From assembly GCF_004769575.1 (NCBI RefSeq), contig NZ_RQGA01000007.1:1-64000 (forward strand): DNA of 64,000 nt, in the 5' to 3' direction. Below the pieces are notes generated by a model. It had not been told where the DNA came from. It searched no databases and saw nothing but the letters and a program-made list of their open reading frames with translations. Below are positions 46,894 through 57,707 of this stretch, one piece after another (position 1 is the stretch's first letter; each line of letters begins with the position of its first letter). The position numbers and the translations under genes were made by a program. The DNA comes from Leptospira perdikensis (GTDB lineage Bacteria; Spirochaetota; Leptospiria; Leptospirales; Leptospiraceae).

Positions 46894-48390
46894 TTAAAAT
46901 TGAAAGTAGAGGAAGTTCTGACTTTCAGTGACTCCAAAAAGTAATAATAACAATATATTTACAATGACGAAGGTTGTATATTTTATCCAACTTCCTGTAA
47001 GAAGGGTAGGGATTTGTCTTTTGGAAAAGATGTAACTTGCTGCAAAACAAATCACAAGGAGGATGCCGAATCGGTAGTTGGACCATCTGGCAATAGGTGC
47101 TACAGAATCATTTAGAAAAACTAAAGCTTTCATCATCGGAACTGCTTTTTCCATTGTTTCTGCCCGGAACATGATGAAACCAAATGCTAAACAAAACATG
47201 GTGAAGATACGAGCAAATAGGTCGTAAACTTTGCCACCTTTCCCATTTAAGAATTTAGCCAGTTTGGTATCCCCATAAAATTTATGTGAAAGTAACATGG
47301 TTCCTTGCCAGATTCCCCAACCTACATAATGGTACGCTGCCCCATGCCAAAGTCCTGCAAAGAGCCAAGTGATCATAATGTTTCTAATATACATCACAAT
47401 ACTCACTCTGGATCCACCTAACGGAATGTAAATGTAATCTCTGATCCACGTAGAAAACGATATATGCCATTTGGACCAATGGTCGGCAATGTTTCGGCAA
47501 GACATTGGAAAGTTGAAGTTTGGATTGAATTGGAATCCAAATAACCTGGCAACTCCAATGGCGATATCTGTATATCCAGCAAAGTCAAAATAGATTTGCC
47601 ATCCAAAAGCAAGAGCTCCTGTCCAAATTTCAATGGTATTTAGATTTTGATAGTTAGCAAATGTAGAATCGACAACGCGGGCAAGGTTGTCTGCGAAAAC
47701 AATTTTTCTGGTAAACCCAATCAAAATCAAAGCAAAGGCAGCCTCAATATGTTCTTTGTAAACACTGAGGCGAAAGTCTAAATCTCGAAAAAACGTTTCG
47801 GCCCGAACAATAGGGCCGGCCACAAGTTGCGGGAAGAAGGCCACATATAAAGCAAAGTCGAGAAAGGATTTTCTAGCTTCAATTTTGCGATTGTATACAT
47901 CAATGGTATAACTCATGGATTGGAATGTATAAAAAGAAATTCCCACAGGTAGGATGATGTTTTGTTTCGGGAATTGATAGGCGCCTAATAGATGGATGTC
48001 GTTGATGACTCCGAGAAGAAAGTCAGTGTATTTAAAAAATCCTAGTGTTCCAATGTTGACAACAAGGGAAAGGACTAGCAACCATCCTCTGGTGCTATCG
48101 CTATCTTTTTTTTCTTCAATGAGTCTTGCCGCAAAGTAATCGATAACAGTTGAAAAAATCAGGATAAAAACATAGGGATTGATTTTGAAATCACAGTAAA
48201 GTCGATCTGTATAGAATTTAAGTCCATCTGCCGCCATCGCCGTACAGGAAATCGATGATGGTTGCCAAGCCATATAGAAGTAATAACTAGTGAGTAAGAA
48301 AAAAAGTTTCTGTAGACGATTCTTTAAAAGATTACCGATGATGATCGTCACAAAGAAAAAAACTAAAAATTCAAAAGAGTTAAATAACAT
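46894..48390 (-). CDS. MBOAT-family O-acyltransferase, second copy
   Basis: A 498-residue polytopic protein with the same motif order as the MBOAT gene at 25 kb: ILPVGISFYTFQSMSYTIDVYNRK, QLVAGPIVRAE, SKWHISFSTWIRDYIYIPLGGSR and the catalytic His in FAGLWHGAAYHYVGWGIWQG. An extra loop near residues 50-75 (SCTAMAADGLKFYTDRLYCD) distinguishes it. It is expected to move acetyl groups through the membrane to its SGNH partner. Neighbouring glycosyltransferase-type genes suggest that the target is an envelope polysaccharide. Confidence 0.92.
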   Translation of the reverse strand: MLFNSFEFLVFFFVTIIIGNLLKNRLQKLFFLLTSYYFYMAWQPSSISCTAMAADGLKFYTDRLYCDFKINPYVFILIFSTVIDYFAARLIEEKKDSDSTRGWLLVLSLVVNIGTLGFFKYTDFLLGVINDIHLLGAYQFPKQNIILPVGISFYTFQSMSYTIDVYNRKIEARKSFLDFALYVAFFPQLVAGPIVRAETFFRDLDFRLSVYKEHIEAAFALILIGFTRKIVFADNLARVVDSTFANYQNLNTIEIWTGALAFGWQIYFDFAGYTDIAIGVARLFGFQFNPNFNFPMSCRNIADHWSKWHISFSTWIRDYIYIPLGGSRVSIVMYIRNIMITWLFAGLWHGAAYHYVGWGIWQGTMLLSHKFYGDTKLAKFLNGKGGKVYDLFARIFTMFCLAFGFIMFRAETMEKAVPMMKALVFLNDSVAPIARWSNYRFGILLVICFAASYIFSKRQIPTLLTGSWIKYTTFVIVNILLLLLFGVTESQNFLYFQF

Positions 48391-48401
48391 TGATTTGATT
48401 C

Positions 48402-49688
48402 CTAATGGTAAATTGATTCTTCGGCTAACTTTTCAACAGGTCCTTGGATTCCTTCTGTGTATCCAAATTTTGGACCGATGGAACGAGGAAGAGTCGAAAA
48501 TGTAAAATTGGTACTGAAGTAAAAAAGAAATAATACTAGGTAAATTGTATGTAGGATGGCTTTGGAAAAATTTGGTAATAGTGGGATTGATAAAGATTGT
48601 AAACTATAAGAGTTCAAAATCCAAAGCCCAATGGTTGTCCCCACCCAAAATTCAAAGAAATAACCTTCCCACCATGTATAAAATCCAATTGAAGGGATAA
48701 GCCAAAACACCATCACCAATAGTTCTTGTTTGTATCGGGCCCACATAGTACGGAAATTCAAAATTCCCAGAGTCAAACTAAAAATCCAGAATAAAAGATT
48801 CAAATTGTAGGGAAGGTGTTTAGGATTCTGGAAGTCAAATAAGTTCACACGGAATTTAGGAATGACGTTCTGGAATACTAAAAACGCGTCTCCAATTCCT
48901 CGGTAAAAGTACAATACATAGTTTTTTTCTTCTCCGAGACTTGTTCCCCAGCGGTTGATGGCTGCATACAAGAACATCCAAAACGAAAAATGTTTTTCAT
49001 CCAAAGGACCTAGTCCTCGTTTTAAGATGATGAATCCAACGAATAAATAAGAAAGAATGGTCGCAACTCCGAGGCATGTCAGATATACAAATATGATCCT
49101 AAGTTTTTTTCCTAAACTTCTATTAGGAGAAAGAAAAACTGCCATGGGTACCATCCCAAAGTGAATGACATTGGACTGATGGAAATAGATACTAAAAAGT
49201 TGAATGATCCACAAAACAAGAAGGTGTTTTGTTTTTAAACCCTGTCTTAGATAATAAATTGTAAATAAAAATAACAATGCCATCAGACAGGAATGGATGA
49301 GTGGAGTGTCATTGTGCAAACTATAAAACCAAAATGCTTGAGTGACTTGGATGACAAGAGCAAGAATGATTCCGAGAACTAAATCTTTGTATAATTTGTA
49401 ATAGAGCCAAATAAAAAGCCCCAAAAAGAATAAAGAAAAACTTAAAATTCGTAATCGCAAAAAAAACATAATATCCGTTGTCGGATAGATGGAACGAAGC
49501 ATTTTCCAATAAAGTAGACCCGATGATTCAAAACCTAAATGGTGTGGATTAAAAAATGCAGACTCCACTCGATCTTTTTGAATATTGAGTGCATAGACAC
49601 AAGAATCCCAATCAAAGGCCCGTGATAGGTATCTTAGATGGAATAAAAAAAGAACGAGCAGTAAAAGAAGAATGAATAACTTTTTCAA
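48402..49688 (-). CDS. Polytopic membrane protein, GT-C glycosyltransferase-like
   Basis: A 428-residue protein with about ten transmembrane helices. The first extracytoplasmic loop carries RAFDWDSCVYALNIQKDRVESAFFNPHHLGFE: the Asp and His residues after helix 1 are typical of GT-C enzymes using lipid-linked sugars. No clear PMT family assignment is possible by eye. It begins 12 bp upstream of the MBOAT gene, so it is in the same - strand operon and probably adds or moves a sugar on the acylated glycan. Confidence 0.78.
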   Translation of the reverse strand: MKKLFILLLLLVLFLFHLRYLSRAFDWDSCVYALNIQKDRVESAFFNPHHLGFESSGLLYWKMLRSIYPTTDIMFFLRLRILSFSLFFLGLFIWLYYKLYKDLVLGIILALVIQVTQAFWFYSLHNDTPLIHSCLMALLFLFTIYYLRQGLKTKHLLVLWIIQLFSIYFHQSNVIHFGMVPMAVFLSPNRSLGKKLRIIFVYLTCLGVATILSYLFVGFIILKRGLGPLDEKHFSFWMFLYAAINRWGTSLGEEKNYVLYFYRGIGDAFLVFQNVIPKFRVNLFDFQNPKHLPYNLNLLFWIFSLTLGILNFRTMWARYKQELLVMVFWLIPSIGFYTWWEGYFFEFWVGTTIGLWILNSYSLQSLSIPLLPNFSKAILHTIYLVLFLFYFSTNFTFSTLPRSIGPKFGYTEGIQGPVEKLAEESIYH

Positions 49689-49703
49689 GAATCCAATCCC
49701 GAT

Positions 49704-50291
49704 TTAGCGTTTCAAAATTCTATTAATAATAGTTCGGTTCTTTTGATATGGAAAAAAATAAGGAGTAGTAATGATGGTTTCCCCATCCTTTTCCCAAACC
49801 ATGCGGTTCCAACCTAAATAATCACTGAGACCACCATGTTCGAATCCGAGTTGTAAGCCTTCTGATTCTAAGTTGAACTTATTTAGTTTTTTCCCAAACC
49901 CAAATCTTTGAATTTGCCAAATTTCATTTTTAACAAAAACAGTCCTTCTGTTCCATTTGTTTAATAAGCGGCTAATATCCATTAATAGAGAAGTAGCAAT
50001 GTAAAAATATACAAAAACAGATAGATAGTGATAATATCTAAGTTCATCCAAAAAAGGAATTTTTAAAACTTTGGTAATCTCAAGGACTCCCACAAACCAA
50101 TAGAAAAACTTTCCCAAATAAAAGGCATAAGGCAAAGTATAGGTGAAAAAAAGAATGGAGGTAACAATGAGTAATAAAGAGGGGAGAGGGTTTATTGTTA
50201 ACTCATCGTATAAAGAGGTTCCAAAGTAAGCGATTTCTTTTTTACTTTGAATTTCTTTCCATCGGGAGATCCATTTTTTGATGACTTTCAT
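49704..50291 (-). CDS. Membrane protein of the glycan cluster, unknown
   Basis: About 195 residues from ATG 50291, whose first base overlaps the stop of the upstream glycosyltransferase gene (TAATG-type junction); an earlier start at 50339 lies inside that gene. Three hydrophobic segments lie at about 38-58, 66-80 and 90-110, followed by a soluble C-terminal part with basic residues (SGLSDYLGWNRMVWEKD-like stretch near 155). No family recognised. The coupled start shows it belongs to the envelope-glycan operon. Confidence 0.75.
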   Translation of the reverse strand: MKVIKKWISRWKEIQSKKEIAYFGTSLYDELTINPLPSLLLIVTSILFFTYTLPYAFYLGKFFYWFVGVLEITKVLKIPFLDELRYYHYLSVFVYFYIATSLLMDISRLLNKWNRRTVFVKNEIWQIQRFGFGKKLNKFNLESEGLQLGFEHGGLSDYLGWNRMVWEKDGETIITTPYFFPYQKNRTIINRILKR

Positions 50292-51376
50292 TAAAAGATT
50301 ACCTCTTCTATTTTTTTTGCTGTTTCTTCCCATGTCCATTGTTTGGCAGGAAATTTGGGTGACCTTGTTTTTTTTGTTCCTGACATCAATTCAAAACTAT
50401 TTGTCCAAAGTTTTGTGTCTTTTGGTGGTACATAGATATCACATTTGTCAGATAAAATTTCTTTAAATACAGGAATGTCGGATGCAACACATCGTTTGTC
50501 CTCCAACATAGCCTCCAATAAAGGTAATCCAAACCCTTCATGTAGTGAGGGGAAAAAGAACACCTTACATTGTTTAAATGCTTCGGCTAGTGTGGCTTCA
50601 TCAGGGTTTTCTAAGAATTGAATGCCTTTACTTTTTATTTTAGAGTCTTTCAGCTTTTGATACAAAAATTCCCCTTCTTCTCCCCAGCCCCTTCTTCCCA
50701 TAATCAGTAAGGAATGTTTGTCTTTCGGATATTTGGTTTTGAAATCTAAAAAAGCATCCACAAGGCGATTGATGTTTTTTCTTGGTTCTAAAGTTCCTAC
50801 GGTTAAGAAAAAGTCTTTTGGAAAATTAGTTTTGATTTTTTTTGTTTTTTGTTTGGAAACACCGGGATAAACAACCAGGCATTTTTTTTGATATTCGGGG
50901 CGGAAAGCGGCGATTTCTTCTTTTGTGTTTTTTGATAAACAAAAGATTTTATCCGCATTTTTCAATGTAATGGGAGAAAGGAGTTTATGTTGCCAATAAT
51001 TCCATTTTGCCATTGTTTCTGGTGCTGAAATGAAGTTTAGGTCATGGTAATTCACATAACTAGGAATGGGGAGCTTTCTAAAAGGTAACATTTGTATGGT
51101 TCCCCAAAATACTTCCACTCCATCTTGTTTCAGTCGTTTTGGTAATATAAAATTTAAGTAGATTGGTCCCGGAATATTTTTTGGTTCTAGAACTACTTTG
51201 GTATTAGAGATTAGTAGGTCTTGAAACACCGGATGGATAGGTTTGTTCGTATAAAGAAAAAATTCTTTATTTTTGTGTTTGGGCAAAATAATCCTTAAAA
51301 CTTCCGCTAAATAACGTGAGTTTCCCGTAATCCCATAGGCTAATGGCCTGGCATCAATTCCGATTTTCTGTTTCAT
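50291..51376 (-). CDS. GT4-type glycosyltransferase
   Basis: About 361 residues from ATG 51376 (MKQKIGIDARPLAYGITGNSRYL), which is where homology begins; an earlier in-frame start at 51472 would add a hydrophobic stretch read from the upstream gene. The C-terminal donor-binding motif is FFPSLHEGFGLPLLEAM (E-x7-E), and the middle has LTVGTLEPRKNINRLVDAF. Such retaining enzymes use nucleotide sugars in the cytoplasm to build polysaccharide. It overlaps the upstream GT87-like gene by 23 bp. Confidence 0.92.
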   Translation of the reverse strand: MKQKIGIDARPLAYGITGNSRYLAEVLRIILPKHKNKEFFLYTNKPIHPVFQDLLISNTKVVLEPKNIPGPIYLNFILPKRLKQDGVEVFWGTIQMLPFRKLPIPSYVNYHDLNFISAPETMAKWNYWQHKLLSPITLKNADKIFCLSKNTKEEIAAFRPEYQKKCLVVYPGVSKQKTKKIKTNFPKDFFLTVGTLEPRKNINRLVDAFLDFKTKYPKDKHSLLIMGRRGWGEEGEFLYQKLKDSKIKSKGIQFLENPDEATLAEAFKQCKVFFFPSLHEGFGLPLLEAMLEDKRCVASDIPVFKEILSDKCDIYVPPKDTKLWTNSFELMSGTKKTRSPKFPAKQWTWEETAKKIEEVIF

Positions 51377-52646
51377 TGAAAGCAAACCTAACGAGGTAAA
51401 AATATAATACACTAGTGGTATAAAACAAAATAGAATACATGGAGAGAGCCGCTTCGATTTTAGAACCAACAAAGGTTCTATGAGCTAAAATCGGTAAACT
51501 TAAAATCATAAGTAAAATATACATTTCTTTCTGATTGTTTTCTTTGTGAGTTGTCCTATATAAAATAAAATAGATGGGAACAAAACAAATAATATAACTA
51601 TGAATCCAACTGATTCCACTGAAGAGAGCTGAAATTAAGAATAATAATGATATGATTTCCCATTTTTTGTTTTCCTTTCTCCAAAGAAGTAAAAGTGGAA
51701 CTCCAAACAAAATCATAAAGAAAAGTTGAATGATCTTTAAACTGGAAAGAGAAAGATTGATGAAGGGCATTCCGTAAGTGGGCTGATTGATCATATCTGC
51801 CCCTGAAACAAAATACTTAGCTAAAGTAGAACTCAAGGATTGATTGTTTTTCCAAGAACGAAGTAGGGGATTACTAAACGCGTTCCCTAAAATTTCTGTG
51901 AGCCATTCCGTTGTCATTCGGATTGTATAATCAAAATTGTAAAGAAGAGGAAGAGCATTCCAGAAAAACATCCCAAATAAAAACCATAGGATTCTTTGGT
52001 ATTTTTTTTCGTAAACAAAGACAAAAAGAAAAACTAACGGTGTGATTTTGATACTGACTGCCAGTGCAAGAAGAAGCCCACTCAAGACATGAGATCTAAT
52101 TGTTAGTGAAACTAACACAAGTAAAATGAGAAGGAACCCCACTTGGTTGTTTTGGATATGACTTTCTAAAAATCGGAAGTTGAATACCAAGGTTCCAATT
52201 AAGATCAAATAAGGAAACGGAGATTTACGGTTGGATAGTTCCTTATTTTGAAAGATAAGGTATAAAATGAGAAGTAATGAACATAAACTTAGAATTTCAA
52301 AAGCGAGGGCTGCATTTGGTTCTGATAGATAAGTAAAAGGAATGAGTAAAAAGGAAAATAACGGAGGATAAATGTAGGTGGCAGTTTCGTTTTGGAGTGC
52401 AGAAAGTAAATGTAGGTTTTCTGGTCGGAAGAGATCTTCCATGGTTTTGATTTTTGTTTGGAGTTCGAAGGCAACATCAAAGCGGTAGAGATTTTCCCCG
52501 GTTTCCCAACGTTCCGCCGCATGATAATAATCCAAAAAATCAGATTTCTGTTTGGATCGAGAAACAGAAAGGACGAGCAGAATCAAAACGAGTAGAGTTA
52601 AGACCCATTTTCCACGTTTCTCTAGGTTTTCTAAAAATTTCCACAT
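51354..52646 (-). CDS. GT87/DUF2029-type membrane mannosyltransferase-like protein
   Basis: About 430 residues from ATG 52646, selected for the GGAGAAC ribosome site just upstream. It has about 11 transmembrane helices. The first loop DFLDYYHAAERWETGENLYR (about residues 35-54) is the GT87 (DUF2029) signature, and TYIYPPLFSFLLIPF and AVSIKITPLVFLF agree. These are polyprenyl-phosphate-sugar dependent enzymes. It is the first gene of the - strand glycan group and is divergent from queA. Confidence 0.87.
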   Translation of the reverse strand: MWKFLENLEKRGKWVLTLLVLILLVLSVSRSKQKSDFLDYYHAAERWETGENLYRFDVAFELQTKIKTMEDLFRPENLHLLSALQNETATYIYPPLFSFLLIPFTYLSEPNAALAFEILSLCSLLLILYLIFQNKELSNRKSPFPYLILIGTLVFNFRFLESHIQNNQVGFLLILLVLVSLTIRSHVLSGLLLALAVSIKITPLVFLFVFVYEKKYQRILWFLFGMFFWNALPLLYNFDYTIRMTTEWLTEILGNAFSNPLLRSWKNNQSLSSTLAKYFVSGADMINQPTYGMPFINLSLSSLKIIQLFFMILFGVPLLLLWRKENKKWEIISLLFLISALFSGISWIHSYIICFVPIYFILYRTTHKENNQKEMYILLMILSLPILAHRTFVGSKIEAALSMYSILFYTTSVLYFYLVRFAFNETENRN

Positions 52647-52709
52647 AGTTCTCCTACCATTCCCAATATTTCTGGTTAATTGACAAGGTTTTCCCAAGGC
52701 TATACAAAG

Positions 52710-53750
52710 ATGGATTTTTTACAGGAATACGATTTCCTCCTTCCCGAAGAACAAATTGCTAAATTTCCCTTAGAAAATCGGGATGAGTCACGACTTTTGG
52801 TTGTCGACAAAACTGAGTCAAAACATTGGGAAGCACCTTTGTTTCGGGACATTATAAATCTTGTACGTCCCGGTGATATTTTTGTTTATAATGAGACAAA
52901 GGTATCCTATCGCCGGGTGTATTTACAAGTTGGGTCAGGTAGGATTCATGAATCGATTTTTTTAGAACCACAAGACCCAACAAATCAAACTTGGTTATGT
53001 ATCTTAAAAAATAGAGCCAAATTAAAGTTTGGTGATAAACTCTCTCCCGTAGCTTTTCCCAACTTCTCCTTTTCCTTCCAGGGGCATTCGGAAGAACTTT
53101 CCATTTTGTATTCAGAAACAGAAATTTCTGATTCTGACTTCGCAATTTTTGGAAACATTCCAATCCCTCCCTATTTAAAACGAAATGTAACAGAAGAGGA
53201 TAAGGTTCGATACCAAACTATTTTTGCAAATCGTTCGGGTTCAGTGGCCGCACCAACAGCGGGACTTCATTTTACAGAAAAGTTAAAAGATGAATTACGA
53301 ACTAGGGGAGTCGAATTTTTGCCAGTAGAATTACAAATTGGTTATGGGACATTTCGTCCTTTAACCACCGAACAATGGCAGACTAAAACTCTACACAGGG
53401 AGAACTACTCAGTTTCTGAAGCCACCGCTACAAAGTTAAACGAGGCCCGAAAAGAAGGAAGGAGGGTCATTGCCATCGGTACAACCACTCTTCGTGTTCT
53501 AGAATCTGTATTTGATTCTCAATTGAAGACATATAAGGTAGGATCAAGTCAAACTGACATCTTTTTGTCGCCAGGTGACAATATTCAATCCGTACAAGGA
53601 CTGATTACTAACTTTCATCTCCCTAAATCCAGTCTCTTACTCCTAGTCAGTGCCTTTGCCAACACCCGACTTGTGATGAGTTCTTATCAGTATGCATTGA
53701 AGAACGGGTTTCGTTTTTATTCTTACGGAGATTCGATGTTCCTATTTTAA
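52710..53750 (+). CDS. queA: S-adenosylmethionine:tRNA ribosyltransferase-isomerase
   Basis: A 346-residue enzyme from ATG 52710 (MDFLQEYDFLLPEEQIAKFP), which is the family start; the frame is open from 52680. Motifs are FVYNETKVSYRR, SVAAPTAGLHFTEKL, LQIGYGTFRPL and NFHLPKSSLLLLVSAFA. It moves the ribosyl part of S-adenosylmethionine to 7-aminomethyl-7-deazaguanine in tRNA, making epoxyqueuosine. No other queuosine gene is nearby. Confidence 0.95.
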   Translation: MDFLQEYDFLLPEEQIAKFPLENRDESRLLVVDKTESKHWEAPLFRDIINLVRPGDIFVYNETKVSYRRVYLQVGSGRIHESIFLEPQDPTNQTWLCILKNRAKLKFGDKLSPVAFPNFSFSFQGHSEELSILYSETEISDSDFAIFGNIPIPPYLKRNVTEEDKVRYQTIFANRSGSVAAPTAGLHFTEKLKDELRTRGVEFLPVELQIGYGTFRPLTTEQWQTKTLHRENYSVSEATATKLNEARKEGRRVIAIGTTTLRVLESVFDSQLKTYKVGSSQTDIFLSPGDNIQSVQGLITNFHLPKSSLLLLVSAFANTRLVMSSYQYALKNGFRFYSYGDSMFLF

Positions 53751-53802
53751 AAATAGATTTACATTCATTGGAATTTAGGAAATATGTTTCTACAGTTTCT
53801 TT

Positions 53803-54822
53803 ATGCACTCCCCGAAATCTTCGGTATTTGTTTCCTTATTCTCAGGTTTAGGTCTTCTTGGGGTGGTTTATTTTGCTCCAGTGAAAGAACCTGCTGTGAG
53901 AGAATTAGAAACTCCAGTTTTACTGGAGTTAGGTGAAGAATATGTTTACCCTAACCAAATAAAATCGAAAGGTTTTAAGCCTGGCTCTGGAGATTTAGAA
54001 TATTCTAATACTTTAAAGTCGCTATCTCTTGGGTTATTGCCGGGTGTTAGAAGAGAGCGGACATCTGGTTCCAAATGGAATCCTTTTGTTAATTCTGGTT
54101 CTAAGTTGGACTTCGATTTTTCTCCTCAGTCGGCATATGTTTGGGATGCAAAACTTACGGGAGAGCCTTCCTTATCACAGCCGAATTTAACAACACCAGT
54201 ACATCCGTCGGCAACAATGATTTTTCGTCAAATGGATACCAATAGACGTTCGTTAGTTGACCCTAAACAAATGTATGAGTATCAGGGAAGTTTTTCCCCT
54301 TCAAAGTTTCTCAAGGTACAAACTGCCGTTTATAATGTAAAAACAGAAAATCCTGTGGCCGCTTATGGTGCAGAAGGTGGGAAGTTTTCTTTTTTTTTTG
54401 GCAGTGACAAAGTCCAATTAAACGTAAAATACAATTATGTAAATGCAAGGCCTGGTTCCGCACCTGGTGGACAAATGGGATTTTCTCCTGCCCAGGACAT
54501 CGCATCTCTTGGTCTCGTTGTTTTTTTAGGTTCTTCGAAGAATTATTCTCTTTATGTGGGGAATCAAATTTTCAATGTTTTTAATGATCCCTTATTACAA
54601 GTCAAAGACCAAAATGGTAGATCTCCAGAAACTTTTTCTGCCTCCTTTCGTGGAAAACATCCAGGAAAACTAAAAACGACATTTTTTTTGAATTTCCAGA
54701 ACCAATTTTATAAAGACGGTATGCTGATTGGGGTTCCCGGTGGTTTTATGTATGGAAATGGCTTTAATGGAAAATCGTTTTATGAACAGGTCACCTCACT
54801 CGGGATGGAACTTGCGTTTTAG
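53803..54822 (+). CDS. Exported outer-membrane-like protein, unknown
   Basis: A 339-residue protein with a signal-peptide-like N-terminus (VFVSLFSGLGLLGVVYF). The sequence is rich in alternating hydrophobic residues, Ser, Asn and Tyr, and ends in strand-like FYEQVTSLGMELAF with a terminal Phe, as seen in outer-membrane beta-barrels. A possible repeat of strands runs from about 190 to 330. No family recognised. The next lipoprotein gene overlaps its end, so the two likely work together. Confidence 0.78.
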   Translation: MHSPKSSVFVSLFSGLGLLGVVYFAPVKEPAVRELETPVLLELGEEYVYPNQIKSKGFKPGSGDLEYSNTLKSLSLGLLPGVRRERTSGSKWNPFVNSGSKLDFDFSPQSAYVWDAKLTGEPSLSQPNLTTPVHPSATMIFRQMDTNRRSLVDPKQMYEYQGSFSPSKFLKVQTAVYNVKTENPVAAYGAEGGKFSFFFGSDKVQLNVKYNYVNARPGSAPGGQMGFSPAQDIASLGLVVFLGSSKNYSLYVGNQIFNVFNDPLLQVKDQNGRSPETFSASFRGKHPGKLKTTFFLNFQNQFYKDGMLIGVPGGFMYGNGFNGKSFYEQVTSLGMELAF

Positions 54823-55312
54823 AGTAATCACTATATTCTTTTTTTTATTTAGCGTTAGCGCTTGTTATCTGGGAGAGGAAAGAGAATCCAAACCCAAAAA
54901 AGCCTCAACCCCGCCTTTAGAGCAATTGGCCGTTTCTCTTTCTGAAAAAGGTTTCTATTTCCAACCACAGAGACTAGTGGTTCTGACATTTTTAGACAAT
55001 GAAGGCAAAAAAAGCCCCTATGGTGAAATCCTTGCGGAAAAACTGACTACGGAACTCGTAAAAAAAGATCGGTTCCAGATTTTAGACCGTTTGGCCAACC
55101 AAAAAGTTTTAAAAGAAGCAGGGCTTGGACTGGATGCTTCCACAGATACTGCCACCTTGCGGAAAATAGGCGATGTTTTGAAACTGGATGTCATCATCAC
55201 AGGAATTGTGACACCATACCAAGACGGAGTTTTTGTCAATACTAGGCTTATTGAAATCAAATCGGGCCTCATCCTCAAAGCTGACGAAGTTTATGTCCGT
55301 ATTGACGGTTAG
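54812..55312 (+). CDS. FlgO/CsgG-like lipoprotein
   Basis: About 166 residues from TTG 54812, preceded by GGATGGAA; ATG 54782 is an alternative. The lipobox is FSVSAC. The domain GEILAEKLTTELVKKDRFQILDRLANQKVLKEAGLG and later IITGIVTPYQDGVFVNTRLIEIKSG match the FlgO/CsgG N-domain-like fold that assembles at the outer membrane. FlgO acts with the flagellar secretion sheath in Vibrio, while in spirochaetes its relatives have other, unclear roles. It overlaps the end of the upstream exported-protein gene by 11 bp. Confidence 0.82.
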   Translation: MRFRVITIFFFLFSVSACYLGEERESKPKKASTPPLEQLAVSLSEKGFYFQPQRLVVLTFLDNEGKKSPYGEILAEKLTTELVKKDRFQILDRLANQKVLKEAGLGLDASTDTATLRKIGDVLKLDVIITGIVTPYQDGVFVNTRLIEIKSGLILKADEVYVRIDG

Positions 55313-55423
55313 AAAAGATACTCATTCTCACTAAAGAGCCAAATTTACTGATTTTAATACTTGTAGTTTAATTTTCGATTGATTCCCTTTTTTCCTGCGT
55401 TCTGATAGGTATAAGAGGTTCAG

Positions 55424-57679
55424 ATGGCATTTGATATAGAAATGATTGCGGCACGTTATTCCAAAATGGAAGCGACCATAGCACAAGCCAGGAAGGTAGT
55501 GGGTCGGCCCCTCACACTTACAGAGAAGATTTTATACAACCACCTTTGGGATGGTAATCCAACAACTAGTTTTGGTCGTGGTGTTGACTATGTTGACTTT
55601 GCACCAGATCGAGTTGCTATGCAAGATGCAACAGCGCAAATGGCGCTTCTCCAATTTATGCAAGCTGGTCGTAAAAAAGTAGCGGTTCCATCTACCGTTC
55701 ACTGTGACCACTTGATCACAGCAAAAGACGAATCCGGTGTGGATCTTAGTTTTGCTGTCAAAGAAAACAAAGAAGTATATGATTTTTTATCCTCAGTTAC
55801 TAATAAATATGGAATAGGTTTTTGGAAACCAGGTGCTGGTATCATTCACCAAGTGGTTTTAGAAAATTATGCATTCCCTGGTGGGATGATGATTGGAACC
55901 GATTCACATACAGTAAATGCTGGTGGACTTGGAATGGTTGCGATCGGAGTTGGTGGAGCGGATGCTTGTGACGTGATGGCAGGTCTTGCTTGGGAACTCA
56001 AGTGGCCAAAAGCAATCGGTGTCAAACTCACGGGAAAACTAAATGGTTGGACTTCCGCTAAAGACGTAATTTTAAAAGTGGCAGGGATCCTCACTGTAAA
56101 AGGAGGAACTGGTGCCATTGTAGAATACTTTGGACCAGGTGCCGAAGCTCTTTCTTGTACTGGAAAAGGTACGATCTGTAACATGGGAGCAGAAATTGGT
56201 GCCACCACTTCTACTTTTGGTTACGACGAATCTATGGAAAGATACTTAAGATCCACTAACAGAAGTGATGTGGCCGATCTTGCCAACAAATACAAAACTC
56301 ATCTTACTGCGGATCCAGAAGTTTACGCAGATCCATCCAAATACTTTGACCAAGTGATTGAAATTGATCTCAATACTTTGGAACCTTATGTAAATGGTCC
56401 ATTCACTCCTGACCTTGCGACTCCTATTTCCAAAATGAAAGAAGAAGCAGCAAAGAATGGTTGGCCTCTCAAAGTTGAAGTGGGTTTGATTGGATCTTGC
56501 ACTAACTCATCCTATGAGGATATCTCAAGAGCTGCTTCTCTTGCAAAACAAGTGGCTGCTAAAGGATTAAAAACCAAAGCTGAGTTTACCATCACTCCAG
56601 GTTCGGAACTGGTTCGTTACACGATCCAAAGAGACGGATTCATTGATTCCTTTCATAACATTGGTGCCAAAGTATTCTCGAATGCTTGTGGGCCTTGTAT
56701 TGGAATGTGGTCACGTGTGGGAGCAGACAAAAAGGAAAAGAACACAATCGTTCACTCCTTCAATCGTAACTTCCAAGCTCGCCAAGATGGAAACCCAAAC
56801 ACATACGCATTTGTGGCATCTCCAGAGATCACTACGGCCCTCGCTATCGCTGGGGACTTAGGATTCAATCCACTGACAGACACTTTGACCAATGAAAAAG
56901 GGGAACAAGTAAAATTGGATCCTCCTACTGGTGAAGAGTTACCAAAAAAAGGTTTTGCGGTTGAGGATGCGGGTTTTGTCGCTCCTGCGGCAGATGGATC
57001 TGGAGTACAAGTGATTGTGGATCCAGCATCCACTAGACTCCAACTCCTTGCTCCTTTCAAAGCTTGGGAAGGAACCGATCTCAAAGGATTGAAACTCCTC
57101 ATCAAAGCCAAAGGAAAATGTACAACGGATCATATTTCGATGGCAGGCCCTTGGCTTAAGTTCCGTGGTCATTTGGATAATATTTCCAATAACTTACTCA
57201 TTGGTGCTACAAACAACTTCAACGGAAAAATCAATGAAGTGAAAAACCAACTCAGTGGAAACTACGAACCAGTCCCACAAACCCAAAGAGCTTACAAGGC
57301 CCAAGGGATTGGATCGATTGTAGTGGGTGATGAAAACTATGGAGAAGGATCTTCACGTGAACATGCTGCGATGGAACCAAGACATCTAGGTGTGAGAGCA
57401 GTACTTGTAAAATCCTTTGCTCGAATTCATGAAACCAACTTGAAAAAACAAGGGATGTTAGCACTCACTTTTGCAAACAAAGAAGACTACGATAAAATCC
57501 AAGAAGATGATGTGATTGATATTCTAGGACTTACCAGTTTTGCCGAAGGAAAACCACTCACTCTTGTGCTCAGTCATAAGGATGGTAAAAAGGATGAAAT
57601 CTCCGTAAACCATACTTACAATGCACAACAGATCGAATGGTTCAAAGCAGGTGCTGCTTTGAATTTGATGAAAGCATAA
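55424..57679 (+). CDS. acn: Aconitate hydratase, mitochondrial-like
   Basis: A 751-residue aconitase. The iron-sulphur ligands are Cys359 ([11 protein letters not shown]), Cys422 and Cys425 (ACGPCIGMW). Other blocks are [24 protein letters not shown] and the C-terminal [18 protein letters not shown]. It converts citrate to isocitrate in the TCA cycle, the core of fatty-acid-fuelled growth in Leptospira. AGAGG precedes the ATG. A strong intrinsic terminator at 57708-57740 follows. Confidence 0.97.
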   Translation: MAFDIEMIAARYSKMEATIAQARKVVGRPLTLTEKILYNHLWDGNPTTSFGRGVDYVDFAPDRVAMQDATAQMALLQFMQAGRKKVAVPSTVHCDHLITAKDESGVDLSFAVKENKEVYDFLSSVTNKYGIGFWKPGAGIIHQVVLENYAFPGGMMIGTDSHTVNAGGLGMVAIGVGGADACDVMAGLAWELKWPKAIGVKLTGKLNGWTSAKDVILKVAGILTVKGGTGAIVEYFGPGAEALSCTGKGTICNMGAEIGATTSTFGYDESMERYLRSTNRSDVADLANKYKTHLTADPEVYADPSKYFDQVIEIDLNTLEPYVNGPFTPDLATPISKMKEEAAKNGWPLKVEVGLIGSCTNSSYEDISRAASLAKQVAAKGLKTKAEFTITPGSELVRYTIQRDGFIDSFHNIGAKVFSNACGPCIGMWSRVGADKKEKNTIVHSFNRNFQARQDGNPNTYAFVASPEITTALAIAGDLGFNPLTDTLTNEKGEQVKLDPPTGEELPKKGFAVEDAGFVAPAADGSGVQVIVDPASTRLQLLAPFKAWEGTDLKGLKLLIKAKGKCTTDHISMAGPWLKFRGHLDNISNNLLIGATNNFNGKINEVKNQLSGNYEPVPQTQRAYKAQGIGSIVVGDENYGEGSSREHAAMEPRHLGVRAVLVKSFARIHETNLKKQGMLALTFANKEDYDKIQEDDVIDILGLTSFAEGKPLTLVLSHKDGKKDEISVNHTYNAQQIEWFKAGAALNLMKA

Positions 57680-57707
57680 ACAAAACACAAATTAAAGACT
57701 TTACGAG